Positions 1 through 6,276 are shown, counted from the stretch's first letter. The stretch is DNA of 6,276 bases from Candidatus Omnitrophota bacterium (GCA_016867005.1 VGKM01000071.1:1-6276), one strand, 5' to 3'. The notes: generated by a model from the letters alone, not told the origin. Numbers and translations: made by a program.

Positions 1-36
1 GAATCTTTATAAATTGTCAAATTTTGCTTTCTAAGC

Positions 37-64
37 TTGTTTTTTTACATTTTTGTGCTATAAT
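37..64 (+). promoter_or_regulatory. Promoter of the PAS/GGDEF/HD-GYP gene
   Basis: A perfect extended -10 (TGCTATAAT, 56-64) is preceded after a 16-nt spacer by a weak -35 (TTGTTT, 37-42). The extended TGn element would compensate for the poor -35. Transcription would start near 71, giving a leader of about 45 nt before the ATG at 116. The promoter overlaps an in-frame TTG at 53, which therefore cannot be the translation start. Identified by consensus match only. Confidence 0.7.
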
Positions 65-104
65 TTTCTATTACCAGCCACGAAAGATTTGCTGCAACTA
101 AACT

Positions 105-108
105 GGAG
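105..108 (+). promoter_or_regulatory. Ribosome binding site fixing the start at 116
   Basis: GGAG lies 7 nt before the ATG at 116, a normal Shine-Dalgarno distance. The in-frame TTG at 53 has no such site and sits inside the -10 region, so this site decides the start. Confidence 0.7.
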
Positions 109-115
109 TGGCAGT

Positions 116-2206
116 ATGAGTAATTCCCATCACGAAAAAAGAATCTCTCTCTACAAAAAAGCCGCACGCCAGGCCAAAATCCTCAGAAAACAAATCGAAT
201 TTATTATCGGAGTTACAAAAACCGGGCTTGATATCATTGATTCCGAGTTCAATATCCGCTATATTGATCCGGAATGGGCAAAGATTTACGGTGATTTCAG
301 GCATAAGAAGTGTTTTGAGTATTTTATGGACAGGACTGATGTCTGCCCGGGTTGCGGAGTAAAACAGGCATTGGAAACAAAAAATATTGTGATCACCCAG
401 GAAAAATTGGAAAAAGAAGGAAATAGGGATATCCAGGTCACTACTATCCCCTTCCAGGGAGAAAACGGAGAGTGGCTGGTAGCCGAGATTAATGTCGATA
501 TCACACAAAGAAAGCAGATAGAAGAAGCATTGCGCAAGAGCGAGGCGCAGCAGAAAGCAATACTTAATAATGTGCCTGATATGGCATGGCTCAAAGATAC
601 GGAAGGCAGGTATATCGCTGCAAATGAACCGTTTAGCATTGCCAGCGCTTTTGATTCAAAAGCAATAATAGGAAAGACCGACTACGACATCTGGCCGAAA
701 GAACTGGCAGATAAATTCCGCGCTGATGACAATAAAGTAATAGCTTCAGGCAGGCGTTTAAGCGTGGAAGAGCAGTTTGTAGATAAGCAGGGTAATGCGC
801 ATTGGCTTGAAACCATAAAAACACCGATATTTAACGGCAACGGAAAAATAATCGGCACAACAGGCATCGCGCATGATATTACCGAGCGCAAGAAGCAGGA
901 AGAGCAATTGTTCATATACAGGACCCACCTTGAAACATTAGTAAGAGAGCGTACCTCTAATTTAGAGAAAGAGATAAATGAGCGTAAGATAGCCGAGCAG
1001 GAAAAAGAAGGCCTGAACAAAGAGCTGATGAAAAACAACATCCGCCTTAAACAGCTCTCTTTACGCGATTCTCACACGGGGTTATACAACCACAGGTTCC
1101 TGGCCGATGTAATTGAAGCGGAATTCCAGCGTGCCAAGCGGTATGCTTACCCATTATCGGTAATAATGCTCGATTTGGATTACTTTAAATCAATAAACGA
1201 CGTTTACGGCCACCAGTTTGGCGACCTGGTCCTTAAGCAATTCTCTGACCACCTGAAAAAAGCAGTGCGTAATTACGACATTGTTATCCGCTACGGCGGG
1301 GAAGAATTCCTGATTATTTCTCCTGTCATAGACAGGCAGTCGTCTATAAGCTTTGCCCAGAGGATCTTGGATAATATCAATCTTTCTGATTTTGGCAACA
1401 ATAAGCATACGGTAAAACTGAAATTAAGCATTTCTGTCGCAACCTTTCCCGAAGACGCTGTTAATAAAGGGATAGATCTTGTAGAATTGGCCGATAAGCT
1501 CATTAATAGCGTCAAGGAGAGCGGAGGCAATAAGGTTTATTCTTCGCTTGACGTTAAGGACCAGAAACAGCTTGTGCCTGTGGAAGAGGTCACCGATGTC
1601 GCATATTTAAAGGAAAAAGTCAATAAGCTGACTAAACGCGCTAACCAAAGCTTGATTGAAGCAATTTTTGCCTTTGCTAAAACCATTGAAGTAAAAGACC
1701 ATTATACAGGAGAGCATGTTGAGCGCACCGTCGGTTATGCCGTGGATATCGCCAGGGCGCTTAATTTGTCCGATAATGAAATAGAGCATATTCGCCAGGC
1801 ATCAATGCTGCACGATTTAGGCAAGATCGGCATCAGCGAGAAGATCCTGTATAAGAAATCAAAACTTACCACAAAAGAATTCTCGGAGATCAGGCGCCAT
1901 CCGCAGATCGGAGTGGATATCATAAGGCCGATCCATTTTTTGCATCCGGTGATCCCTTTTATCCTTTATCATCATGAAAGATGGGATGGAAAGGGTTACC
2001 CCTACGGCTTAAAAGAGGAAGCTATTCCTTTGGGCGCGCGTATTGTTTCAGTGGCCGATGTTTATCAGGCATTGATTTCAGACCGGCCATACCGGAAAGC
2101 ATACACCAAGAAAAAGGCGCTAGAGATCATTAAAGAAGAATCCGGTGTTTTGTTTGACCCTGCCATTGTCAATATTTTCTTCGAAGTCCTGCACAAAGAG
2201 AATTAA
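116..2206 (+). CDS. PAS-PAS-GGDEF-HD-GYP cyclic-di-GMP signalling protein
   Basis: Predicted cytoplasmic sensor of 696 aa that may both make c-di-GMP from GTP (GGDEF) and hydrolyse it (HD-GYP); no membrane segment or signal peptide is visible. Domains in order: PAS 1 (about 28-130) with an unusual C66-x10-C77-P-G-C80 cluster; PAS 2 (about 141-258) ending in the typical DITERK linker; a charged coiled coil (about 259-315); GGDEF (about 316-478); HD-GYP (about 510-693). The GGDEF domain has the GGEEF active-site motif (394-398), metal-binding aspartates in MLDLDYFK (D353, D355) and an inhibitory RxxD site (R385-D388) five residues before GGEEF. HD-GYP keeps H534, the H566-D567 pair, H595, H619-H620, the GYP motif (627-629) and D648. 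Both catalytic domains look intact, so the net activity cannot be predicted; in many such fusions one domain is regulatory. The usual DxLTGLYN reads DSHTGLYN here. It appears monocistronic. The ligand is unknown. Confidence 0.93.
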   Translation: MSNSHHEKRISLYKKAARQAKILRKQIEFIIGVTKTGLDIIDSEFNIRYIDPEWAKIYGDFRHKKCFEYFMDRTDVCPGCGVKQALETKNIVITQEKLEKEGNRDIQVTTIPFQGENGEWLVAEINVDITQRKQIEEALRKSEAQQKAILNNVPDMAWLKDTEGRYIAANEPFSIASAFDSKAIIGKTDYDIWPKELADKFRADDNKVIASGRRLSVEEQFVDKQGNAHWLETIKTPIFNGNGKIIGTTGIAHDITERKKQEEQLFIYRTHLETLVRERTSNLEKEINERKIAEQEKEGLNKELMKNNIRLKQLSLRDSHTGLYNHRFLADVIEAEFQRAKRYAYPLSVIMLDLDYFKSINDVYGHQFGDLVLKQFSDHLKKAVRNYDIVIRYGGEEFLIISPVIDRQSSISFAQRILDNINLSDFGNNKHTVKLKLSISVATFPEDAVNKGIDLVELADKLINSVKESGGNKVYSSLDVKDQKQLVPVEEVTDVAYLKEKVNKLTKRANQSLIEAIFAFAKTIEVKDHYTGEHVERTVGYAVDIARALNLSDNEIEHIRQASMLHDLGKIGISEKILYKKSKLTTKEFSEIRRHPQIGVDIIRPIHFLHPVIPFILYHHERWDGKGYPYGLKEEAIPLGARIVSVADVYQALISDRPYRKAYTKKKALEIIKEESGVLFDPAIVNIFFEVLHKEN

Positions 2207-2212
2207 ATTCCC

Positions 2213-2240
2213 TTGACTTACAGATTCCTGGTGCTAAAAT
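2213..2240 (+). promoter_or_regulatory. Promoter of hppA
   Basis: TTGACT (2213-2218) and an extended -10 TGCTAAAAT (2232-2240) are separated by 16 nt between hexamers. This is the best -35 match of the three promoters in the window. Transcription would start near 2247, giving a leader of about 23 nt. It lies in the 63-nt gap after the upstream stop codon, where no terminator hairpin is visible, so some read-through from upstream is possible. Confidence 0.75.
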
Positions 2241-2254
2241 AATGCCTCATATAA

Positions 2255-2262
2255 AAGGAGGT
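2255..2262 (+). promoter_or_regulatory. Strong ribosome binding site of hppA
   Basis: AAGGAGGT is a near-perfect complement of the 16S rRNA 3' end and lies 7 nt before the ATG at 2270. It is the strongest such site in the window and suggests high expression of the pump. Confidence 0.85.
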
Positions 2263-2269
2263 AGGTAAA

Positions 2270-4435
2270 ATGTTCAAATTTGATTTATTATTATTGGCGC
2301 CCGTCGGCTCTATTATGGCGCTGGGGTTTGCATGGTATCTGGCACTTTTTATTTTAAGGCAGGATGAAGGCAGCGATACGATGCGCGAGATCGCCAATGC
2401 CGTAAGAATAGGCGCAAATGCCTATTTAAAGAGGCAGTATGCCGTAGTCAGCATATTTTTTGCGGTTATCTTTTGCCTTTTATTGGCAATGGCAATAAAA
2501 GGATACCTTGTAATGTTTGTGCCTTTTGCGTTCCTGACCGGAGGTTTTTTCTCGGCGTTGTCCGGCTTTATCGGCATGACCATTGCCACAAAATCATCAA
2601 ACCGTACAGCGCAGGCAGCGCAGAAAAGTTTAAATTCAGGCCTCAGAGTTGCTTTTTCAAGCGGGGCAGTCATGGGTTTAACCGTAGTAGGCCTGGGCCT
2701 TTTGGATTTATCAATATGGTATTTTTTCCTTGATGCTTATTATAGCGGTGTTGCGGTACCTTCATGGTTTCCTACAGGGCTTGTCCCGTATTTTAATTGG
2801 CTTTTTGAGGCGCATCCATTACATGTCGGCACTGATAAGATCGCGGCGATCACTTCAACTATGCTTTGTTTCGGCATGGGTGCCAGTTCCCAGGCGCTTT
2901 TTGCCAGGGTCGGCGGCGGTATTTTTACCAAGGCCGCAGATGTCGGCGCGGATTTAGTAGGTAAAGTTGAAGCAGGGATCCCCGAAGATGACCCGCGTAA
3001 CCCCGCAGTTATTGCCGACAACGTCGGTGATAACGTAGGCGATGTTGCCGGTATGGGCGCAGACCTTTATGAATCATACGTCGGTTCAATTGTCGCTACG
3101 AGTGCTTTAGGAGTTGCAGCGGGATTAGGCGTTGCAGGCGTGACCGTACCTATGGTTATGGCAGCGGTCGGGGTTATTGCTTCAATTATAGGAACTTTTT
3201 TTGTTAAGAGCAAAGAAGAAGCAAGTCAAAAAGTACTGTTAGCCGCTTTAAGAAAAGGCGTGTTTGTAAGCTCGATTTTAGTTGCCGTAATTTCATATTT
3301 TCTAATAAAGGCAACACTTGGCATGGAACATATCGGTGTTTATTGGGCAGTAATAGTAGGCCTGGCTGCAGGCGTTTTAATCGGCCTGTGCACCGAATAT
3401 TATACATCCAGCGGATTTAAGCCGACCAGGTTTATTGCCGAGCAATCATTAACCGGGCCTGCCACAGTTATTATCGGCGGTATTGCTGTAGGTATGATGT
3501 CAACGGCTTTGCCTGTGTTAATCGTAGGCATTGCAATTTTAGCAAGTTATTTTCTTTCAGGCGGCGCGGTAAATCCAAATGCCGGGCTTTACGGGATTTC
3601 AATTTCAGCAGTAGGCATGCTTTCAACCTTAGGCATTACTTTAGCCACCGATGCTTATGGCCCGGTTGCCGATAACGCAGGCGGCAATGCCGAGATGTCG
3701 CATTTGCCTCCCGAAGTAAGAAAAAGGACCGATGCCTTGGATTCTTTGGGTAATACTACTGCAGCTACAGGTAAAGGTTTTGCAATCGGCTCAGCTGCGT
3801 TAACCGCGCTGGCATTGATTGCAGCTTACAGGGATCAGGTTTTGTTGTATGGAAAAGATATGGACTTGAGTTTAATGGTCCCCAATGTATTGGTAGGTTT
3901 GTTTATCGGCGCTATGTTGCCGTTTTTCTTCTGTTCAATGACGATGCGCGCAGTTGGACGGGCCGCAGGCAAAATTGTAGTTGAGGTACGCAGGCAGTTT
4001 AAAGAAATTGCCGGTATCATGGAAGGCAAAAACAAGCCCGATTACGCCCGATGTGTGACGATCGCCACTGTAGCAGCTCAAAAGGAAATGATCCTGCCTG
4101 CGCTTTTTGCGATCATTGCTCCGTTAGCCGTAGGTATTCTTATCGGCGTTGAAGCAGAAGTAGGGCTTTTGTGCGGCGCAACAGCAACCGGGTTTGTCCT
4201 GGCAATAATGATGGCTAACTCAGGCGGTGCCTGGGATAATGCCAAGAAATATATTGAAGAGGGTAATTTCGGAGGAAAAGGTTCCCAGGCGCACAAAGCA
4301 GGCGTTGTCGGGGATACCGTAGGAGACCCTTTTAAAGATACCTCCGGGCCCAGCTTAAACATTTTAATCAAGCTGATGTCCATGGTATCAATTGTTTTCG
4401 CTTCATTTATCATTAAAAATTCATTCTTTAAGTAA
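2270..4435 (+). CDS. hppA: K+-dependent membrane pyrophosphatase, probably Na+- (or Na+/H+-) pumping
   Basis: Integral membrane pump that hydrolyses pyrophosphate and moves cations out of the cytoplasm. The 721-aa length fits the family, which has about 16 membrane helices; many hydrophobic segments are visible, starting near residues 5-29, 57-75 and 79-104. The PPi/Mg2+ site is intact: DVGADLVGK (224-232), EDDPRNP (239-245) and DNVGDNVGD (250-258), plus the late motifs NSGGAWDNAKK (650-660) and GDTVGDPFKDTSGP (681-694). GNTTAATGKG (494-503) has Ala498 and Gly501 where K+-independent enzymes have Lys and Thr, so K+ dependence is expected. Glu268 in GADLYESYVG is at the position typical of Na+-type pumps; plant-type H+ pumps carry this Glu further along the helix. 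T90, F94 and D146 may point to the Bacteroides-like dual Na+/H+ clade, which needs an alignment. The gene has its own promoter and terminator, so it is a single-gene unit. The family is certain; the ion is inferred. Confidence 0.97.
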   Translation: MFKFDLLLLAPVGSIMALGFAWYLALFILRQDEGSDTMREIANAVRIGANAYLKRQYAVVSIFFAVIFCLLLAMAIKGYLVMFVPFAFLTGGFFSALSGFIGMTIATKSSNRTAQAAQKSLNSGLRVAFSSGAVMGLTVVGLGLLDLSIWYFFLDAYYSGVAVPSWFPTGLVPYFNWLFEAHPLHVGTDKIAAITSTMLCFGMGASSQALFARVGGGIFTKAADVGADLVGKVEAGIPEDDPRNPAVIADNVGDNVGDVAGMGADLYESYVGSIVATSALGVAAGLGVAGVTVPMVMAAVGVIASIIGTFFVKSKEEASQKVLLAALRKGVFVSSILVAVISYFLIKATLGMEHIGVYWAVIVGLAAGVLIGLCTEYYTSSGFKPTRFIAEQSLTGPATVIIGGIAVGMMSTALPVLIVGIAILASYFLSGGAVNPNAGLYGISISAVGMLSTLGITLATDAYGPVADNAGGNAEMSHLPPEVRKRTDALDSLGNTTAATGKGFAIGSAALTALALIAAYRDQVLLYGKDMDLSLMVPNVLVGLFIGAMLPFFFCSMTMRAVGRAAGKIVVEVRRQFKEIAGIMEGKNKPDYARCVTIATVAAQKEMILPALFAIIAPLAVGILIGVEAEVGLLCGATATGFVLAIMMANSGGAWDNAKKYIEEGNFGGKGSQAHKAGVVGDTVGDPFKDTSGPSLNILIKLMSMVSIVFASFIIKNSFFK

Positions 4436-4456
4436 CTTTTTGGAATGTTAGCTCAG

Positions 4457-4492
4457 AAACCTGTCCCACCCCGGAGGTGGGACAGGTTTTTT
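4457..4492 (+). terminator. Rho-independent terminator of hppA
   Basis: A perfect 14-bp inverted repeat (left arm 4457-4470, right arm 4476-4489) encloses a 5-nt loop, CCGGA, and runs into six T (4487-4492). It begins 21 nt after the hppA stop codon. The GC-rich core (CCTGTCCCACC and its complement) makes it very stable. The opposite strand lacks a matching T run, so it should act mainly in the + direction. It separates hppA from the sigma-factor unit. Confidence 0.92.
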
Positions 4493-4494
4493 AG

Positions 4495-4522
4495 TTGTTT
4501 TAGCAGTGGAAAGTAGTATAAT
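4495..4522 (+). promoter_or_regulatory. Promoter of the sigma/anti-sigma/CHAT unit
   Basis: TTGTTT (4495-4500), a 16-nt spacer and a perfect TATAAT (4517-4522) start two bases after the terminator T run. The same hexamers and spacing occur before the first gene, without the TGn extension here. Transcription would begin about 4529-4531, on or next to the ATG at 4530. This is the only good -10 between the terminator and the gene. Confidence 0.6.
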
Positions 4523-4529
4523 GCAATTC

Positions 4530-5138
4530 ATGGATGATTTGGAATTTGTCCAAAAATGTACAAAAGGCGACAAGCTTGCATGGGACGAATTCGTCGAGAG
4601 GTATTCCCGCCTTATCTATAGCTATATCCATAGCGTACTAAAGATTAGATCTCAAAATAGCCATTCTTCTGAAACAGTCGATGATCTCTTCCAGGAGATC
4701 TTTGTCCTGTTGACTAAAGACAATTTCAGCAAACTAAAGACCTTTAAAGCCAAGAACGGCTGCAGTTTATCCAGCTGGTTAAGGCAGGTAACTACTAACT
4801 TTACGATTGATTACCTGCGCTGTTTAAAACCTACGGTTTCTCTTGAAGAAGGGGCAGAAGAAAACCTTATTTTAAAGGACATTGTGCCTGATAATTCGGA
4901 CATACCGAGCCAGGCAGCGATTGAAGAGGAAAGGTTATTTCATCTGTCTGATTGCATACAGAAACTTGATGATGATGACCGGTTTTTTCTTGAGCTATTC
5001 ATTAACAAGGGGCTTTCTCTGGAACAGCTAAAAAGGGCCCTGCGGATTTCGCGCGGAGCAGTGGATATGCGCCGGGCAAGGATCGTAGAGCGGCTCAAGC
5101 ATTGTTTTAAAAGTAAAGGTTTTGCGTTAGATTTTTGA
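4530..5138 (+). CDS. Sigma-70 family (ECF-like) RNA polymerase sigma factor
   Basis: Predicted 202-aa two-domain sigma factor that would direct RNA polymerase to a special promoter set. Sigma region 2 covers about residues 5-100: an N-terminal helix with AWDEFVERYSRLIYSYI, the acidic core-binding stretch DDLFQEIFVLL (51-61), and the DNA-melting and -10 reading part SLSSWLRQVTTNFTIDYLR (79-97). A variable linker follows (about 101-137). Region 4 (about 138-193) has a helix-turn-helix around GLSLEQLKRALRISRGAVDMR. There is no region 1.1 or 3, as in ECF factors. Start choice is uncertain: ATG 4530 gives the N-terminus (MDDLEFVQKC) most like relatives but lies at the predicted transcription start, so it would be leaderless. 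ATG 4521 has a possible GGAAAG site 7 nt upstream, and GTG 4506 is upstream of the -10. The next gene is an anti-sigma-like protein 38 nt downstream, so activity is probably set by protein binding. The regulon is unknown. Confidence 0.88.
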   Translation: MDDLEFVQKCTKGDKLAWDEFVERYSRLIYSYIHSVLKIRSQNSHSSETVDDLFQEIFVLLTKDNFSKLKTFKAKNGCSLSSWLRQVTTNFTIDYLRCLKPTVSLEEGAEENLILKDIVPDNSDIPSQAAIEEERLFHLSDCIQKLDDDDRFFLELFINKGLSLEQLKRALRISRGAVDMRRARIVERLKHCFKSKGFALDF

Positions 5139-5159
5139 TTTTTATTCGTCTATTAAGTA

Positions 5160-5167
5160 GGGGGGAG
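5160..5167 (+). promoter_or_regulatory. Ribosome binding site fixing the anti-sigma start
   Basis: GGGGGGAG with its GGAG core at 5164-5167 lies 9 nt before the ATG at 5177. This favours 5177 over the in-frame TTG at 5135, which overlaps the sigma stop codon and has no such site. Confidence 0.7.
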
Positions 5168-5176
5168 CTTAAGGCT

Positions 5177-5881
5177 ATGCCGGATAAACTGGAACAATTG
5201 ATTAGCAGGGTCTATAAAATATGGAAGTCAAAACAGCCCGTGCCAGGCGATTATCATCCTGATGAGGAGGATATCAGCTGTTTGCTTGAAGGCAAATTGC
5301 CTTATGTTGAGGCAGAGCGTATAAAGTTGCATTTAGCAGGATGCGATAAATGCGCAGAGTTATTTATATTGCCTTCAATTTTAGGAGATGCAGAAGAAAA
5401 AGATGTCCCGCAGGGCCTGTTGGCTAAAGCAAAGGATCTGGTCCAGAATGCGGGAGATAATTCCATTTTAGAGATAATCCTTAAATTAAGAGAAAATTTC
5501 CTGCAGTTAGTCAATACTACCGGAGATATCCTTGTGGGGCGTGAATTCGTGCCTACGCCGGTCCTGCGCAGCCGCAACATCGGCGATTTTAAGGATGAAA
5601 TATTTATCCTGAAAGATTTCCGCAATGTCAGGGTGGAAGTGAAAATCGGCAGCAAAAACGGCAGATCTTTTATTTTAAGCGTGGGGGTCAAGGAAAAATC
5701 CACGCAGAAACCCGCCAGGGGTTTAAGGATTACATTGTTGAAAGAAGGGATAGAGCTTGAATCATATCAGGCGGAGTCGGGGAAAGCGCTTTTTGAGAAT
5801 GTTCTATTGGGAAAATATTCGGTGGTTATCGCCCGGGCTGAAGAAAAGATCGCCGGGATATCCCTTGATATAGGCGAGTAA
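5177..5881 (+). CDS. Zinc-finger (ZAS/zf-HC2) anti-sigma-like protein with a C-terminal beta domain
   Basis: Predicted 234-aa cytoplasmic protein, probably the partner that binds the sigma factor encoded just upstream. The N-terminal part holds H27-x24-H52-x3-C56-x2-C59, the spacing of the zinc-binding anti-sigma (ZAS) fold, with the usual ISCLLEGKL helix between the histidines. An amphipathic helix (about 97-113) follows. The C-terminal part (about 138-234) is rich in alternating hydrophobic residues and GLRITLLKEGIELESYQ-like strands; together with an ALFENVLLGKYSVVI stretch this resembles small Ig-like/carboxypeptidase-regulatory beta sandwiches, a weak assignment by eye. There is no membrane helix, unlike many anti-sigmas released by membrane proteolysis, so the signal should be sensed in the cytoplasm. 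It lies 38 nt after the sigma gene and 4 nt before the CHAT gene. It could instead act as a co-activator or redox sensor; the anti-sigma role is inferred from the motif and the neighbour. Confidence 0.8.
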   Translation: MPDKLEQLISRVYKIWKSKQPVPGDYHPDEEDISCLLEGKLPYVEAERIKLHLAGCDKCAELFILPSILGDAEEKDVPQGLLAKAKDLVQNAGDNSILEIILKLRENFLQLVNTTGDILVGREFVPTPVLRSRNIGDFKDEIFILKDFRNVRVEVKIGSKNGRSFILSVGVKEKSTQKPARGLRITLLKEGIELESYQAESGKALFENVLLGKYSVVIARAEEKIAGISLDIGE

Positions 5882-5885
5882 GATT

Positions 5886-6276
5886 ATGCATATAGATGAC
5901 AGAGTTCTTGTGCTTGAAGTAGATAAGCAGGATACTCACCTGAAAATGAGCATTTTTGAGCATAAAGATATTGCTCAAACACTGCGCCATTACAGCCAGA
6001 TCGCGTTTTCTCCTGTCGAAGTGAATAAACTATCTCTCGAAATAAAAACGATATTAAATAAAGCCGATAAAAGCGGCATACTTGAAGATGAATCAATGGC
6101 AGAACTAAAAAAAACCGGCGGCCTGTTGTGGAGCCATTTGTTTACCAGGCAGGTAAAGGAGCGGCTGAGGGCATCTTCAATCAGAAACCTGATTTTATCC
6201 CTGGATGACGAATTGATCGGTTTCCCCTGGGAGCTTGCTTTTGACGGGGATGATTTTATCTGCCTGAAATTCAATC
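5886..6276 (+). CDS. CHAT-domain (caspase-like) protein, N-terminal part, cut by window end
   Basis: Open from the ATG at 5886 to the window end: 130 codons, no stop. Residues about 72-130 resemble the start of a CHAT domain: a helical KKTGGLLWSHLFTRQVKERL segment, then the strand NLILSLDDELIGFPWELAFD (101-120), in which the strand, the turn and the PWEL are the hallmark. CHAT domains have a caspase/separase-like protease fold. The catalytic His and Cys would lie further on and are outside the window, so activity cannot be judged. Unlike many CHAT proteins, no TPR repeats precede the domain; the first 70 residues start with a beta strand (RVLVLEV) and a short helical region. The gene starts 4 nt after the anti-sigma stop with only a weak site (GAG, 5876-5878), which suggests translational coupling. 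A role in processing the anti-sigma/sigma pair is inference from position only. Confidence 0.78.
   Translation, partial: MHIDDRVLVLEVDKQDTHLKMSIFEHKDIAQTLRHYSQIAFSPVEVNKLSLEIKTILNKADKSGILEDESMAELKKTGGLLWSHLFTRQVKERLRASSIRNLILSLDDELIGFPWELAFDGDDFICLKFN

Noticed and set aside
14..19. TTGTCA as a -35 element for the first promoter
   Set aside because: It is 39 nt before the TATAAT, too far; TTGTTT at 37-42 has workable spacing.
53..115. TTG at 53 as start of the sensor gene (21 extra residues)
   Set aside because: It lies inside the predicted extended -10 promoter, has no ribosome binding site, and the added residues match no domain; ATG 116 has GGAG at a good distance.
2207..2269. Riboswitch or attenuator before hppA
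   Set aside because: The gap is 63 nt and the predicted leader about 23 nt, too short for a structured element, and no inverted repeat is visible.
4506..4529. GTG 4506 or ATG 4521 as start of the sigma factor
   Set aside because: GTG 4506 is upstream of the predicted -10. ATG 4521 remains possible because of a GGAAAG at 4508-4513, but it overlaps TATAAT; ATG 4530 fits the family N-terminus better.
5135..5176. TTG 5135 as start of the anti-sigma, overlapping the sigma stop
   Set aside because: No ribosome binding site, rare start codon and unrelated extra residues; ATG 5177 has a strong site.
98..6274. Reverse-strand open frames and short alternative + frames of 60-136 codons
   Set aside because: All lie over well-identified genes, have no recognisable domain, and look like shadows of the coding frames.

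Overview
The window carries five protein genes, all on the + strand, with short gaps and no mobile element, CRISPR array, tRNA or rRNA that I can see. GC content is moderate (mid-40s percent by eye). A K+-dependent Na+-type pyrophosphatase, a PAS/GGDEF/HD-GYP sensor and a soluble zinc-finger anti-sigma followed by a CHAT gene would fit an uncultured Gram-negative-type bacterium such as Omnitrophota or a relative in the PVC/Elusimicrobia area. This placement rests on gene style only and is low confidence.

Layout. (1) 1-115: a short leader with an extended -10 promoter. (2) 116-2206: a cytoplasmic sensor of 696 aa with two PAS domains, a coiled coil, a GGDEF domain and an HD-GYP domain, predicted to make and/or degrade c-di-GMP. 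(3) 2207-2269: an intergenic promoter and a strong ribosome binding site. (4) 2270-4435: hppA, a 721-aa ion-pumping membrane pyrophosphatase, closed by a perfect 14-bp terminator hairpin (4457-4492). (5) 4495 to the end: a new transcription unit holding a sigma-70/ECF-type sigma factor, a soluble zinc-finger anti-sigma-like protein, and the start of a CHAT-domain (caspase-like fold) protein cut off by the window edge.

How the genes may work together. The first two genes each have their own promoter and look independent: one is second-messenger signalling, the other energy conservation using the pyrophosphate released by biosynthesis. The last three are tightly spaced (38-nt and 4-nt gaps) behind one promoter and probably form one regulatory operon. 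By inference, the zinc-finger protein holds the sigma factor and the CHAT protein may act on that complex, possibly by proteolysis. This sigma/anti-sigma/CHAT trio is the most interesting part of the window. The sigma promoter also lies so close to the gene that its mRNA may be leaderless.
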